A stretch of 64,000 bases of DNA from Winogradskyella wandonensis. GTDB taxonomy: Bacteria; Bacteroidota; Bacteroidia; Flavobacteriales; Flavobacteriaceae. The stretch spans positions 1-64,000 of the forward strand of contig NZ_SMGI01000006.1 in the NCBI RefSeq assembly GCF_004346845.1. Direction: 5' to 3'. The position numbers were made by a program, and so were the translations under genes. This document shows, piece by piece, positions 27,818-37,352 of the stretch (positions within the stretch are counted from its first letter, which is position 1; each line of letters begins with the position of its first letter). Below the pieces are notes generated by a model. That model saw only the letters and a list, made by a program, of their open reading frames with translations. It was not told the origin of the DNA and did not search any database.

Positions 27818-30277
27818 ATGCAAAAATCTCTACTTTCAATTCTATTCTTTTTTATTTCATTCATAGCCTTCCCGCAAATCAAAGGGAACATAACTGATAG
27901 CAAAAACCAAGCACTTCCGTTTGTAAATGTATTTATAGAAAACACCTACAAAGGGACGACCACCAACGACGCTGGTTATTACGAGCTAAATGTTACTGAG
28001 AAAAAAAGCTACAATCTGGTGTTTCAGTATTTGGGTTATAAAACCGTTAAAAAAACTGTAAACGTTACAGAACTGCCTTTTAATTTAGATATCACTCTAG
28101 AAGAAGAAAACGTATCTCTAGATGAAGTGGTTATTAATGCTGAAGAAAATCCAGCAAATATCATTATGCGTCAAGTCATTGCAAAACGAAAAGAAAATCT
28201 TGAAAAGATAGAAAGCTTTAAAGCAGATTTCTATTCTCGTGGTTTAATGCGAATAAAAGATGCGCCTGAGAAATTTTTTGGACAAGAGGTAGAAATTGAA
28301 GGTTTAGACTCTACACGTAGCGGTATTCTTTACTTATCCGAAACTATTTCAAAGATTCAATATTTAAGACCAGACCGTCTTAAAGAAAAGATAACCGCGT
28401 CTAAAGTTAGTGGCGATAATAATGGCTTTAGCTTCAATAATGCGCAAGATGTAGATTTCAACTTATACAACAACACTATTTCTTTGGGTAACGAAATTAT
28501 TTCACCTATTGCCAATAATGCCTTTGGATACTACCGTTACAATCTAGATGGTGTTTTCTATGATGACCGCGGTAATCTTATTAATAAAATAAAAGTAACG
28601 CCTAAGCGAGAGAACGACCCCATTTTTTCGGGTTACTTATATATAGTCGAAGACCAATGGACGCTTTACGCAGTCGAGTTAGATATCACAGGTGAGCAAG
28701 CTCGCATTCCTGTTGCAGATATCATTACACTAAAACAAAATTTTTCGTATTCTGAAGCTGATGATATTTGGGCTTTAATTTCTCAAAGTATTGACTTTAG
28801 TTATGGCTTGTTTGGTATTAAAGGTGATGGTCGTTTTACAGCCGTTTATAGTAATTACGAATTTAATTTACCTCTCACCAAGAAAGATTTTGGGCGTGAA
28901 TTGGTGGCTTTTGAAAGTGAAGCCAATAAAAAGGATTCCTTATTCTGGAATAAAATTAGACCAGTACCACTCACCAGCGAAGAAACTAAAGATTACATAA
29001 AAAAGGATAGTATACAGCTTGTAAAAGAATCGAAACCATACCTAGACTCTGTAGATAGAGTTCGGAATAAATTTAAGCTTGGTAACCTATTGGGGTATAC
29101 TTACCAAAACTCTCATAAAGATTATAGCTTTGGTTTTGACATCCCAATTACGGAGTCCTCTTTTAATACAGTTCAAGGTTGGAATGCAAATGCCAATGTT
29201 TTTTACAGAAAAAGTTATGATGAATTCAGACGCTACTTCTCTGCAACGGCAAATTTCAATTATGGTTTTTCGGACGACAGATTAAGAGCTACGGGTGTTT
29301 TAACTTACAAATTTAATAATGTTAGCCGTGCATTTGTAAGTCTAGCTGGTGGAGTTACAGTGAACCAATTTAATCCTTCAAACCCCATTTCTAATGCGGA
29401 AAACACCGTTGCTTCACTTGGGTTCAACGAAAATTATATGAAGTTATACGAACGTCAATTCATACAAGCTGGTTATTCTGAGGAGTTATTCAACGGTTTT
29501 AGAATCAATTCAAATTTAAGCTACGAAAGACGAAATGCCCTTTTTAATACTACAGACCAAACTTTTTATCCAGATAGTAATAAACCATACACAAGCAATA
29601 ATCCGTTAAATGAAACAGCATTTGGTATTGCACCTTTTGAAAATCATAATATCTTTAAGTTTAATCTTTCAGCAAGAATCAATTTTGGTCAGAATTACTT
29701 GAGTTATCCAGATAGTAAATTCAATATTTCTAATAACAAATATCCAACACTTGTTTTAGGTTACGAAAAAGGATTTGGTGCTACAAACAATGACTACAAC
29801 TTTGACCAAATTAAAGCGCGCTTATATCAGTCTTTTAATATTGGCAACAAAGGTCGTTTTGGGTATAATATTAGAACCGGAAAGTTCTTTAATGCTGATG
29901 ATATTGCCTTTATGGATTTTCAACATTTTAATGGAAATCAAATAAACTTTAGCCGTCGTGGAAGCTACACCAATGTCTTTAATAATCTTGGATATTATGA
30001 CTTAAGTACAAACGACAGCTACTTAGAAATGCATGCAGAACACGATTTTAATGGCTTTATCCTAGGTAAAATTCCGCTATTGAATAAATTGAACTTTAAC
30101 CTTGTTGTTGGTGCGCATAACCTAGCAACTCCAGATAACAAACCATATCAAGAATTTTCAATAGGACTTGATAATATTGGTTGGGGAAAATGGCGTTTCC
30201 TACGATTTGATTATATTAGGTCTTACCAAAACGGCTATCAAGGTGATGCCTTTGTGTTTGGACTCAAATTTTTCTAA
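27818..30277 (+). CDS. DUF5686 outer-membrane protein with CarboxypepD-like plug
   Basis: This 819-residue protein has a signal peptide ending at FPQIK. Residues of about 20-105 form a carboxypeptidase-regulatory-like (TonB plug-type) domain with IKGNITDSKNQALPFVNVFIENTYKGTTTNDAG. The rest is DUF5686, a long beta-strand-rich domain that ends in an aromatic-terminated strand (GDAFVFGLKFF) typical of outer-membrane barrels. No SusD or TonB box is adjacent. The function is unknown, and it is probably a barrel in the outer membrane rather than a transporter with known substrate. Confidence 0.85.
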   Translation: MQKSLLSILFFFISFIAFPQIKGNITDSKNQALPFVNVFIENTYKGTTTNDAGYYELNVTEKKSYNLVFQYLGYKTVKKTVNVTELPFNLDITLEEENVSLDEVVINAEENPANIIMRQVIAKRKENLEKIESFKADFYSRGLMRIKDAPEKFFGQEVEIEGLDSTRSGILYLSETISKIQYLRPDRLKEKITASKVSGDNNGFSFNNAQDVDFNLYNNTISLGNEIISPIANNAFGYYRYNLDGVFYDDRGNLINKIKVTPKRENDPIFSGYLYIVEDQWTLYAVELDITGEQARIPVADIITLKQNFSYSEADDIWALISQSIDFSYGLFGIKGDGRFTAVYSNYEFNLPLTKKDFGRELVAFESEANKKDSLFWNKIRPVPLTSEETKDYIKKDSIQLVKESKPYLDSVDRVRNKFKLGNLLGYTYQNSHKDYSFGFDIPITESSFNTVQGWNANANVFYRKSYDEFRRYFSATANFNYGFSDDRLRATGVLTYKFNNVSRAFVSLAGGVTVNQFNPSNPISNAENTVASLGFNENYMKLYERQFIQAGYSEELFNGFRINSNLSYERRNALFNTTDQTFYPDSNKPYTSNNPLNETAFGIAPFENHNIFKFNLSARINFGQNYLSYPDSKFNISNNKYPTLVLGYEKGFGATNNDYNFDQIKARLYQSFNIGNKGRFGYNIRTGKFFNADDIAFMDFQHFNGNQINFSRRGSYTNVFNNLGYYDLSTNDSYLEMHAEHDFNGFILGKIPLLNKLNFNLVVGAHNLATPDNKPYQEFSIGLDNIGWGKWRFLRFDYIRSYQNGYQGDAFVFGLKFF

Positions 30278-30385
30278 AATATGACGCTCAATCTCGACAC
30301 GAATAGCACAAATTTTCACTAATTTAAACTCAATTATTATTCGTGTTTATTAGAACCATTCGTGTCCAACTAAAAATCATATAAA

Positions 30386-30907
30386 ATGAAAAAAATATCA
30401 TTTCTATTCCTCATTTTTCTTCTGAATTGTTATTCTCAAGAAACAGAAACTCCTGACTACTTAAAAAACGTAGCCACGCTAGATAATACAATCGAGACCT
30501 TATATAAAGTTATTTCTGGAGATAAAGGTGTTGAACGCAATTGGGAGTTGTTCAAGCATTTATTTCACCCAAACGCAAAATTAATTCCTACAGGCAAAAA
30601 TAAAGATGGCGAAACTATTGCGCGCTACATGACACCTGATGACTATATAAAAACCTCTGGAAAATGGCTTTTAGAAAATGGTTTTCATGAAGTTGAGATA
30701 AGCCGTAAAACAAATAGTTTTGGTCATATTACCCAAGTATTCAGTACTTACGAATCGTTTAGAAATAAGACAGACACTACACCATTTATGCGAGGCATTA
30801 ACAGTATTCAATTACTAAACGACGGCAAACGTTGGTGGATTGTAAACATTTACTGGATGCAAGAATCGGAGTCTTTTCCAATTCCCGAAAAATATCTTTC
30901 TAATTAA
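30386..30907 (+). CDS. Secreted NTF2/SnoaL-like protein
   Basis: This 173-residue protein has a signal peptide ending near CYSQE. The fold is NTF2-like: NTIETLYKVISGDKGVERNWELFKHLFHPNAKLIPTG, then SFGHITQVFSTYESF, and a terminal RWWIVNIYWMQE strand. No catalytic set is obvious, and the function is unknown. It lies 77 bases before the X-Pro hydrolase gene in the same orientation. Confidence 0.8.
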   Translation: MKKISFLFLIFLLNCYSQETETPDYLKNVATLDNTIETLYKVISGDKGVERNWELFKHLFHPNAKLIPTGKNKDGETIARYMTPDDYIKTSGKWLLENGFHEVEISRKTNSFGHITQVFSTYESFRNKTDTTPFMRGINSIQLLNDGKRWWIVNIYWMQESESFPIPEKYLSN

Positions 30908-30984
30908 TGTTAATAAAATTGAATAATTTGGCGGTTGATGGATTAAGTTCTTAATTTTAGCAAAATTGATTTTTATTCTCGACT

Positions 30985-32808
30985 ATGAAGTTATTTACAT
31001 TTACTAAAGCGGCTATTCTATTTGCTTTAGTTTTCTCATTAACAACAACCTCTCAAGAAAAAGCAACACCAATTTTTAAAGACGGTGAAGCTCAAATTGT
31101 AAAAGCCTTTAGTAATCCTAAAGATTGGTTACGCCATGATTTATGGGTAGAAACCGAATTTGACACCGATGGTGATGGCGAGTTAGACCGTATGCATGTG
31201 TCGGTAACACGACCAAACCAAACCGAAACCGAAGGTTTACAACTTCCTGTTATCTATGTAACAAGCCCATATTTTGCCGGAGTTGCTGCAGATGCTCCAG
31301 GAACTATGTGGAATGTAAAACACGAACTTGGAGAAATCGGAGAAGAACGCTTTCATCCAGAAGTAAAGCGTCGTGGAAAACGCCCAATTATTTCAAACTC
31401 ACATATCAGAAAATGGGTGCCAAGAGGTTATATCGTCGTGCATTCATCATCCCCAGGAACAGGATTATCTGATGGCGCACCAACTATTGGCGGACTTAAT
31501 GAAGAATTAGCTCCAAAGGCAGTTATTCAATGGCTAACTGGAAAGAGAAAAGGCTATACAGAACGTAACGGAACCGAAGAAATAAAAGCCTATTGGTCAA
31601 CTGGTAAAGTTGGAATGACAGGAACTTCATACAACGGTACTTTGCCTCTAGCTGCTGCAACTACTGGTGTAGACGGTTTAGAAGTGATAATTCCAATTGC
31701 ACCAAATACATCATACTATCATTATTACCGTTCTAATGGTTTGGTGCGTTCGCCAGGCGGATATCTAGGTGAAGATATCGATGTACTTTATGATTTTGTG
31801 CATAGTGGAGATGAAGACAAACGCGCCTACAACAACAAAACCGTTCGAGATACGGAAATGATAAATGGTATGGACCGACAAACTGGTGACATGAATGATT
31901 TTTGGTACAATCGTGATTATTTACCAAAAATGAAAAACATGAAAGCAGCCATGCTAATGTCTCATGGATTTAACGATTGGAATGTTATGCCAGAACACAG
32001 CTATCGTATCTACATGAAGGCTAAAGAAATGGGATTACCAACGGCGATTTATTACCATCAAAACGGTCATGGTGGACCACCACCTGTTTCTACGATGAAT
32101 AAATGGTTTACAAAATACTTACACGGTATTGATAATGGTATAGAAAATGAAGAAAACAAAGCCTATATCGTAAGAGAAGATGATAAAAGGGATGAACCTA
32201 CGGCCTATAAAGATTATCCAAATCCTGAAGCTGAGGATGTGACGTTAAATTTAACTTCAGGAGGAAATAAAGTAGGCGGCTTAACAACGTCTAAAGGAAA
32301 CAAAGGAACCGAAGTCTTAGTGGATGACGTTAGTTTTAATTGGAAAGATTTAGCAAAAGCTGAAACCTCTAAAAACCGCTTACTCTACGTCACATCGCCG
32401 TTAAAAGATGACTTGCATATTTCTGGAGTACCAAAAGTGAGTGTAACGCTTTCTAGCAATAAATCGGCTGCTAATCTCTCTGTGTATTTATTGTCTTTGC
32501 CTTTAGAAAATGGTAAAATTACCAATGACTTAATCACAAGAAGCTGGGCTGACCCAAAAAATTACAAATCATTAACTAATGAAGAAGCTTTAAAGCCTAG
32601 CAAATTCTACACGGTAAACTTCGATTTGCAACCAGATGACCAAATCATTAGAAAAGGACAACAAATAGCATTAATGATTTTTAGTAGCGACCCTGAATTT
32701 ACACTGCATCCAAAACCTGGAACAGAATTAAGCATTAAATTAGATAAAACATCGATTACGCTTCCTGTTGTTGGCGGAAAGGATGCTTTGGAAAAAGCTT
32801 TAAATTAA
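30985..32808 (+). CDS. X-Pro dipeptidyl-peptidase-like serine hydrolase (CocE/NonD family)
   Basis: This 607-residue secreted alpha/beta hydrolase has a signal peptide ending near TTTSQ. The catalytic serine is in GTSYNG (Ser215), the acid is in SHGFNDWNV, and the histidine is in NGHGGPPP. The C-terminal jelly-roll domain (about 430-600) contains SGVPKVSVTLSSNKSAANLSVYLL, as in X-Pro dipeptidyl-peptidases and cocaine esterase. The likely activity is cleavage of N-terminal Xaa-Pro dipeptides or of an ester or amide. It precedes a small lipoprotein by 4 bases. Confidence 0.9.
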   Translation: MKLFTFTKAAILFALVFSLTTTSQEKATPIFKDGEAQIVKAFSNPKDWLRHDLWVETEFDTDGDGELDRMHVSVTRPNQTETEGLQLPVIYVTSPYFAGVAADAPGTMWNVKHELGEIGEERFHPEVKRRGKRPIISNSHIRKWVPRGYIVVHSSSPGTGLSDGAPTIGGLNEELAPKAVIQWLTGKRKGYTERNGTEEIKAYWSTGKVGMTGTSYNGTLPLAAATTGVDGLEVIIPIAPNTSYYHYYRSNGLVRSPGGYLGEDIDVLYDFVHSGDEDKRAYNNKTVRDTEMINGMDRQTGDMNDFWYNRDYLPKMKNMKAAMLMSHGFNDWNVMPEHSYRIYMKAKEMGLPTAIYYHQNGHGGPPPVSTMNKWFTKYLHGIDNGIENEENKAYIVREDDKRDEPTAYKDYPNPEAEDVTLNLTSGGNKVGGLTTSKGNKGTEVLVDDVSFNWKDLAKAETSKNRLLYVTSPLKDDLHISGVPKVSVTLSSNKSAANLSVYLLSLPLENGKITNDLITRSWADPKNYKSLTNEEALKPSKFYTVNFDLQPDDQIIRKGQQIALMIFSSDPEFTLHPKPGTELSIKLDKTSITLPVVGGKDALEKALN

Positions 32809-32812
32809 GACA

Positions 32813-33283
32813 ATGAAGTGTTTGAAATTTATAGTTCTATTTTGTTTTCTAGGACAAATGTATAGTTGTAATAATGAGAACGAAACAAGTGATTCGACTT
32901 CAATTCAAATTGGAAATTATATTTTCAATTTTCCATCTAAATTTAAGTTAGAAGAACAACAAGGGATTGATTCTTATGTTGGAAATATAAATGGTTCAGG
33001 TATATCTATATTTTTCGATTATGGATGGTATACAGGACCTGTAAATAATCCAAGTTTAAATCAATATATAGTTAATGAAGATGAAATCAGTGGTCATTAC
33101 AGGCAAATTGTAAAGTCTATAAACTCAGAGTCAAATTCTATTAGAATTCATCTATACAACATAAGTGAAGCCCTTGAAAATCCTCTAGAAACTAATTCAT
33201 TAACCATGTATGCAAATCAACTGAGTATTTCTCAACAAGAAATGCTAGACGAAGTTTTTAATAATGTCATTATAGTAGAATAG
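32813..33283 (+). CDS. Small lipoprotein of unknown function
   Basis: This 156-residue protein starts with a lipoprotein signal (FLGQMYSCNNENE) and is otherwise without a recognised family. It lies 4 bases after the X-Pro hydrolase gene and probably shares its transcript. It ends 1 base from the convergent pcm gene, with no visible terminator between them. The mature part is acidic and rich in S, N and I. Confidence 0.72.
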   Translation: MKCLKFIVLFCFLGQMYSCNNENETSDSTSIQIGNYIFNFPSKFKLEEQQGIDSYVGNINGSGISIFFDYGWYTGPVNNPSLNQYIVNEDEISGHYRQIVKSINSESNSIRIHLYNISEALENPLETNSLTMYANQLSISQQEMLDEVFNNVIIVE

Positions 33284-33284
33284 G

Positions 33285-33926
33285 CTAATTCTTATCCTCT
33301 AAAAGTGGCACAAAGCGAAACTCGCCAAGCTCATGCTTTTCAAATTCTTTAGGTCCTTTTCGAATAAAAAGTGTCATAATTTGTACATCCTCGCCTACTG
33401 GTATAACCAAACGTCCACCTATGGCTAATTGAGATAATAAAGGCTTAGGGACAAAAGGTGCACCTGCTGTTACTATTATGCTATTAAATGGCGCCTCTTC
33501 TGGTAAACCTTTATAGCCATCTCCAAAAATTAATTTTTTAGCTCGGTATCCTATTTTAGGTAAAAACTTGGATGTTTTTTTAAATAATTCTTGCTGACGC
33601 TCTATACTATACACTTTTGCACCTAGCTCTAGAAGTACAGCAGTTTGGTAACCACTACCCGTTCCTATTTCTAAAACTTTGTCACCACGTTTAACCTCTA
33701 ATAACTCTGTCTGAAATGCCACAGTATAAGGTTGAGAGATAGTTTGGTCTGCAGCTATAGGAAATGCTTTGTCTTGATACGCATGGTCTATAAATCCAGA
33801 ATCCATAAACAAATGCCTAGGAATTTTACCAATAGCGGCTAAAACATTTTGGTCTTTTATGCCTTTTGATTTTAAGACCTCAACCAATTGCTGACGCATG
33901 CCCTTATGCTTAAATGTATCTTTCAA
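33285..33926 (-). CDS. pcm: Protein-L-isoaspartate O-methyltransferase
   Basis: This enzyme methylates isoaspartyl residues with S-adenosylmethionine as a first step in repair of aged proteins. The SAM motif VLEIGTGSGYQTAVLLELGAKV, the AFPIAADQTISQPYTVA substrate loop and FNSIIVTAGAP are visible. The start is uncertain. The open frame extends to TTG 33977, and no ATG precedes ATG 33899. I prefer TTG 33926 (LKDTFKHKGMRQQL, 213 residues) from the usual family start. ATG 33899 (204 residues) is also possible. Confidence 0.9.
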   Translation of the reverse strand: MKDTFKHKGMRQQLVEVLKSKGIKDQNVLAAIGKIPRHLFMDSGFIDHAYQDKAFPIAADQTISQPYTVAFQTELLEVKRGDKVLEIGTGSGYQTAVLLELGAKVYSIERQQELFKKTSKFLPKIGYRAKKLIFGDGYKGLPEEAPFNSIIVTAGAPFVPKPLLSQLAIGGRLVIPVGEDVQIMTLFIRKGPKEFEKHELGEFRFVPLLEDKN

Positions 33927-33936
33927 GAATGGTAGT

Positions 33937-34029
33937 TTAGTTTGTGCTAAAATAGTGCTCGTACATAGAAAATCCAATAAGAATTATCCCAAAAAGTACT
34001 GGAAAGAATTTGAAAAACACATATTTCAT
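33937..34029 (-). CDS. Possible small single-helix membrane protein upstream of pcm
   Basis: A 30-residue open frame starts at ATG 34029 and reads MKYVFFKFFPVLFGIILIGF followed by a short polar end (YEHYFSTN region). It has one hydrophobic helix and a basic start. It precedes the preferred pcm start by about 10 bases, on the same strand. Its length and position fit a leader peptide or small membrane protein, but a random ORF in AT-rich DNA cannot be excluded. Confidence 0.3.
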   Translation of the reverse strand: MKYVFFKFFPVLFGIILIGFSMYEHYFSTN

Positions 34030-34103
34030 AATTCAAACTTTTTATGACTTCATTTTAAAAATTTTTCAATCAAAACGATTATTTTTGTTAAAAACTGAAA
34101 AAC

Positions 34104-35063
34104 ATGCTAAAAGCTGGTGTTCTTGGTGCTGGTCACCTAGGGAAAATTCATCTAAGATTACTTAATCAATCTCAAAAATATGATTTAGTTGGTTTTTACG
34201 ATGCTGACCCTGAAAACGCTAAAAAAATCGTTGACCAATTTGGCTATAACTATTTCGATTCTATTGATGCACTTATCGATGCTGTTGATGTTGTAGATAT
34301 CGTTACACCAACACTTTCGCATTACGATTGTGCTAAAAAAGCCATCTCCAAAGGAAAACACATTTTTATAGAAAAACCGATTACAAATACGGTTGAAGAA
34401 GCCGAAACTATCCGAACATTAGTGGCTGAACATGGGGTTAAAGGACAAGTTGGTCATGTAGAGCGCTTTAACCCAGCGTTTATTGCTGTAAAAGAGCAAA
34501 TTAAAAATCCTATGTTTATAGAAACACATCGATTAGCAGAGTTTAATCCTCGCGGAACCGATGTACCTGTTGTTTTGGATTTAATGATTCATGATATCGA
34601 CATTATTTTAAGCGTTGTAGATTCGCCAGTAAAGCATATCTCTGCTAGCGGCGTATCAGTAATAAGTGAAACACCAGATATTGCTAACGCTCGTATCGAA
34701 TTTAAAAATGGTTGTGTTGCCAATCTTACAGCAAGTCGTATTTCTTTAAAAAATATGAGGAAGACGCGCTTCTTTCAAAAAGATGCCTACATTTCAGTAG
34801 ATTTTCTAGAAAAGAAATGCGAAGTCGTAAAAATGAAAGATGCACCCGAAAACCCTGGAGATTTTGATATGATTCTTCAGAATGCGGAAGGCATTAAGAA
34901 GCAAATCTATTTTGATAATCCCGAAATATCTAACAACAACGCCATTTTAGACGAGTTAGAAACATTTGCAGATGCTATTAATAATAACACTAAGCCAATT
35001 GTTACACTTCATGATGGTACAGAAGCTTTACGTGTGGCAAATATGATTATCAATCAGTTTTAA
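34104..35063 (+). CDS. Gfo/Idh/MocA family oxidoreductase
   Basis: This 319-residue NAD(P)-dependent dehydrogenase has the Rossmann motif GVLGAGHLGKIHLRLL at the start, EKPI at about residue 95 with the catalytic Lys, and a C-terminal domain including VPVVLDLMIHDIDIILSVV. The family acts on sugars or sugar derivatives (such as glucose-fructose oxidoreductase or inositol dehydrogenase), so the substrate cannot be stated. It is followed after 13 bases by a large hairpin, then the hydroxyacyl-CoA dehydrogenase. Confidence 0.88.
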   Translation: MLKAGVLGAGHLGKIHLRLLNQSQKYDLVGFYDADPENAKKIVDQFGYNYFDSIDALIDAVDVVDIVTPTLSHYDCAKKAISKGKHIFIEKPITNTVEEAETIRTLVAEHGVKGQVGHVERFNPAFIAVKEQIKNPMFIETHRLAEFNPRGTDVPVVLDLMIHDIDIILSVVDSPVKHISASGVSVISETPDIANARIEFKNGCVANLTASRISLKNMRKTRFFQKDAYISVDFLEKKCEVVKMKDAPENPGDFDMILQNAEGIKKQIYFDNPEISNNNAILDELETFADAINNNTKPIVTLHDGTEALRVANMIINQF

Positions 35064-35076
35064 TTTCTAATAAACC

Positions 35077-35141
35077 GGTCACTGAGGCTCTCGAAGTGAC
35101 CTTATTATTAATTTGATGTGACTTCGAGAGCCTCAGTCACC
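35077..35141. repeat. Long palindromic element between two dehydrogenase genes
   Basis: GGTCACTGAGGCTCTCGAAGTGAC (24 bases) at 35077-35100 is mirrored at 35118-35141 with two mismatches, around a 17-base AT-rich spacer. Each arm is itself nearly palindromic (GTCACT...AGTGAC). It shares the CACTGA...TCGAAGTG core with the 7.4 kb element. It could also act as a terminator for the upstream gene. Confidence 0.85.
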
Positions 35142-35153
35142 AAAACAATTAAC

Positions 35154-36044
35154 ATGAAAAACGTAGCAGTCATCGGAGCAGGAACAATGGGTAACGGAAT
35201 TGCCCATACTTTTGCACAATCCGGTTTTAAAGTACAATTAATAGATATTAGTGAAGCTTCTCTTAAAAGAGGCATGGATACCATTGCAAAAAATTTAGAC
35301 CGCATGGTAGCTAAAGAAAAAATCACTGAAGCAGATAAGGCAGAAACACTAGGGAACATAACCACTTTTACAAATATTACTGAAGGTGTTGAATATGCTA
35401 GCTTGGTGGTTGAAGCTGCTACAGAAAACTTAGATTTAAAACTTAAGATTTTCCGAGAATTAGATGAAGCTTGTCCAGATGATACAATTCTGGCAACAAA
35501 TACATCTTCTATATCTATTACTCAGATTGGTGCTGCGACATCACGACCAGAAATGGTAATTGGTATGCACTTTATGAACCCTGTTCCAATTATGAAATTG
35601 GTAGAAATCATCCGTGGATACAATACTAGCGACGAGGTTACTAATACCATTATGGAATTGTCCAAAACTTTAGGTAAAATACCAACTGAAGTAAACGACT
35701 ATCCTGGTTTTGTAGCTAATCGTATTTTAATGCCAATGCTTAATGAAGCTATTGAAACTTTATACAACGGCGTTGCGGGTGTAACAGAAATAGATACTGT
35801 AATGAAATTAGGAATGGCGCATCCCATGGGACCACTGCAATTAGCAGATTTTATTGGTCTTGACGTATGTCTTTCTATATTGAATGTAATGTACGATGGT
35901 TTTAAAAATCCTAAATACGCACCTTGTCCACTATTAGTCAATATGGTTATGGCCGGAAAATTAGGTGTGAAATCTGGAGAAGGTTTCTACGATTATTCTG
36001 AAAGCAGAAAGGCTGAAAAAGTAGCGAAGCAATTTTTGAAGTAA
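35154..36044 (+). CDS. 3-Hydroxyacyl-CoA (3-hydroxybutyryl-CoA) dehydrogenase
   Basis: This 296-residue enzyme oxidises L-3-hydroxyacyl-CoA to 3-ketoacyl-CoA with NAD(P). The signature VIGAGTMGNGIAHTFAQSG is at the start, the catalytic pair appears in GMHFMNPVPIMKLVEIIRG, and PGFVANRILMPMLNEAIETL is conserved. I set the start at ATG 35154 because the open frame before it runs through the palindromic element. It is the HBD type (PaaH/BHBD); butanoate, phenylacetate or fatty-acid use is all possible. The DUF1015 gene follows after 9 bases. Confidence 0.93.
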   Translation: MKNVAVIGAGTMGNGIAHTFAQSGFKVQLIDISEASLKRGMDTIAKNLDRMVAKEKITEADKAETLGNITTFTNITEGVEYASLVVEAATENLDLKLKIFRELDEACPDDTILATNTSSISITQIGAATSRPEMVIGMHFMNPVPIMKLVEIIRGYNTSDEVTNTIMELSKTLGKIPTEVNDYPGFVANRILMPMLNEAIETLYNGVAGVTEIDTVMKLGMAHPMGPLQLADFIGLDVCLSILNVMYDGFKNPKYAPCPLLVNMVMAGKLGVKSGEGFYDYSESRKAEKVAKQFLK

Positions 36045-36053
36045 TTCAAAAAC

Positions 36054-37292
36054 ATGGCAAAAATCCTTCCATTTCGAGCTGTAAAACCCACACGAGATAA
36101 AGTTAGTATTGTGGCTTCTCGTTCCTATCAGAGTTATACTCAAGCAGAGCGAGAGGCGAGATTAGATTATAATCCGTATTCGTTTTTGCATATTGTTAAT
36201 CCTGGTTATAAATACGATAAAGAGATATCTGGTAAGGAACGTTACCAATTGGTAAAAAACCGCTATTTAGAATTTAAGGAAGATGGTGTTTTTGTTAAAG
36301 ATGAATTGCCTTCGTTTTATATCTATAGAATTGTAGATAGAGATCATCAAGTATTTAATGGTATCATCGCTGCTGCTAGTGTTGAAGATTATAAAAATGA
36401 TGTTATAAAAAAACACGAAGACACGATTGAAAGTCGCGAAATTGTATTTAAAGATTATCTAAAAACAGTAGGGTTTAATGCGGAACCTGTACTACTCACC
36501 TACCCAGATAATGATAAAATCACTTCTATAATTACAGAAATTCAAAAGCAACGTTCGGAATTTGAATTTACTACTACTTATAGAGATACACATTACCTCT
36601 GGGAAATAAATAATATTAACGATGTAAAGATTATTTCAGATGCATTTGAAAATATGGACACGCTTTATATTGCAGACGGACACCACCGTTCAGCATCTTC
36701 AGCTTTATTATGTAACGAATTGAAAACGGAGAATAAAAGCCATAATGGAGAAGAGACTTATAATTACTTTATGAGTTTTTTAATCCCTGAATCCGAATTA
36801 AAGCTTCATGAGTTTTACCGAGTTGTTAAAGATTTAAACGGCTTATCTAAGGAAGAATTTTTAATCCAATTAGATACTATTTATCGCATAGAGAATAGAG
36901 GAATAATGCCTTACAAACCCTCAAAAGCACATCATTTTAGCATGTACTTAGATGGTGAATTTTATTCGTTGTATTTACGAAAAAATAATTATGAATTTAA
37001 CACATCATTAGATGATTTAGATGCACAACTCTTATACGATACCATATTAAGTCCTATTTTAGGAATTAACGATTTACGTAACGATACTCGTATTGATTAT
37101 CTCAGTGGAAAAAAAGATATCGTTAATCTTAAAAGTCTTGTGGACAGCAATGCGTTTAAAGTAGGTTTTGGTATGGTTCCTGCTACAATACAGCAGATGA
37201 AAGCCATTGCAGATGAAGGACTAACTATGCCGCCAAAAAGTACCTATATAGAGCCAAAACTAAGAAGTGGTGTTACTATTTATGAGTTTTGA
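36054..37292 (+). CDS. DUF1015 family protein
   Basis: This 412-residue protein belongs to DUF1015 (SerC-associated, possibly kinase-like). The hallmark YIADGHHRSASSALL with the HHR triad is at about residues 203-217, preceded by ILPFRAVKPTRDKV and LHIVNPGY. The family is conserved in bacteria and often linked to amino-acid or acyl-CoA metabolism, but the activity is unsettled. The 9-base gap suggests co-transcription with the hydroxyacyl-CoA dehydrogenase. Confidence 0.88.
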   Translation: MAKILPFRAVKPTRDKVSIVASRSYQSYTQAEREARLDYNPYSFLHIVNPGYKYDKEISGKERYQLVKNRYLEFKEDGVFVKDELPSFYIYRIVDRDHQVFNGIIAAASVEDYKNDVIKKHEDTIESREIVFKDYLKTVGFNAEPVLLTYPDNDKITSIITEIQKQRSEFEFTTTYRDTHYLWEINNINDVKIISDAFENMDTLYIADGHHRSASSALLCNELKTENKSHNGEETYNYFMSFLIPESELKLHEFYRVVKDLNGLSKEEFLIQLDTIYRIENRGIMPYKPSKAHHFSMYLDGEFYSLYLRKNNYEFNTSLDDLDAQLLYDTILSPILGINDLRNDTRIDYLSGKKDIVNLKSLVDSNAFKVGFGMVPATIQQMKAIADEGLTMPPKSTYIEPKLRSGVTIYEF

Positions 37293-37352
37293 AACTTTCA
37301 GTGGTTTTTAATTTTAAAAAGAGTTTATTAGTTTTAGTAAAAATTAATAAAG

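Noticed and set aside
33937..33977. pcm starting at TTG 33977
   Set aside because: It would add residues not present in the usual family start and overlaps the small ORF; the later TTG at 33926 fits better.
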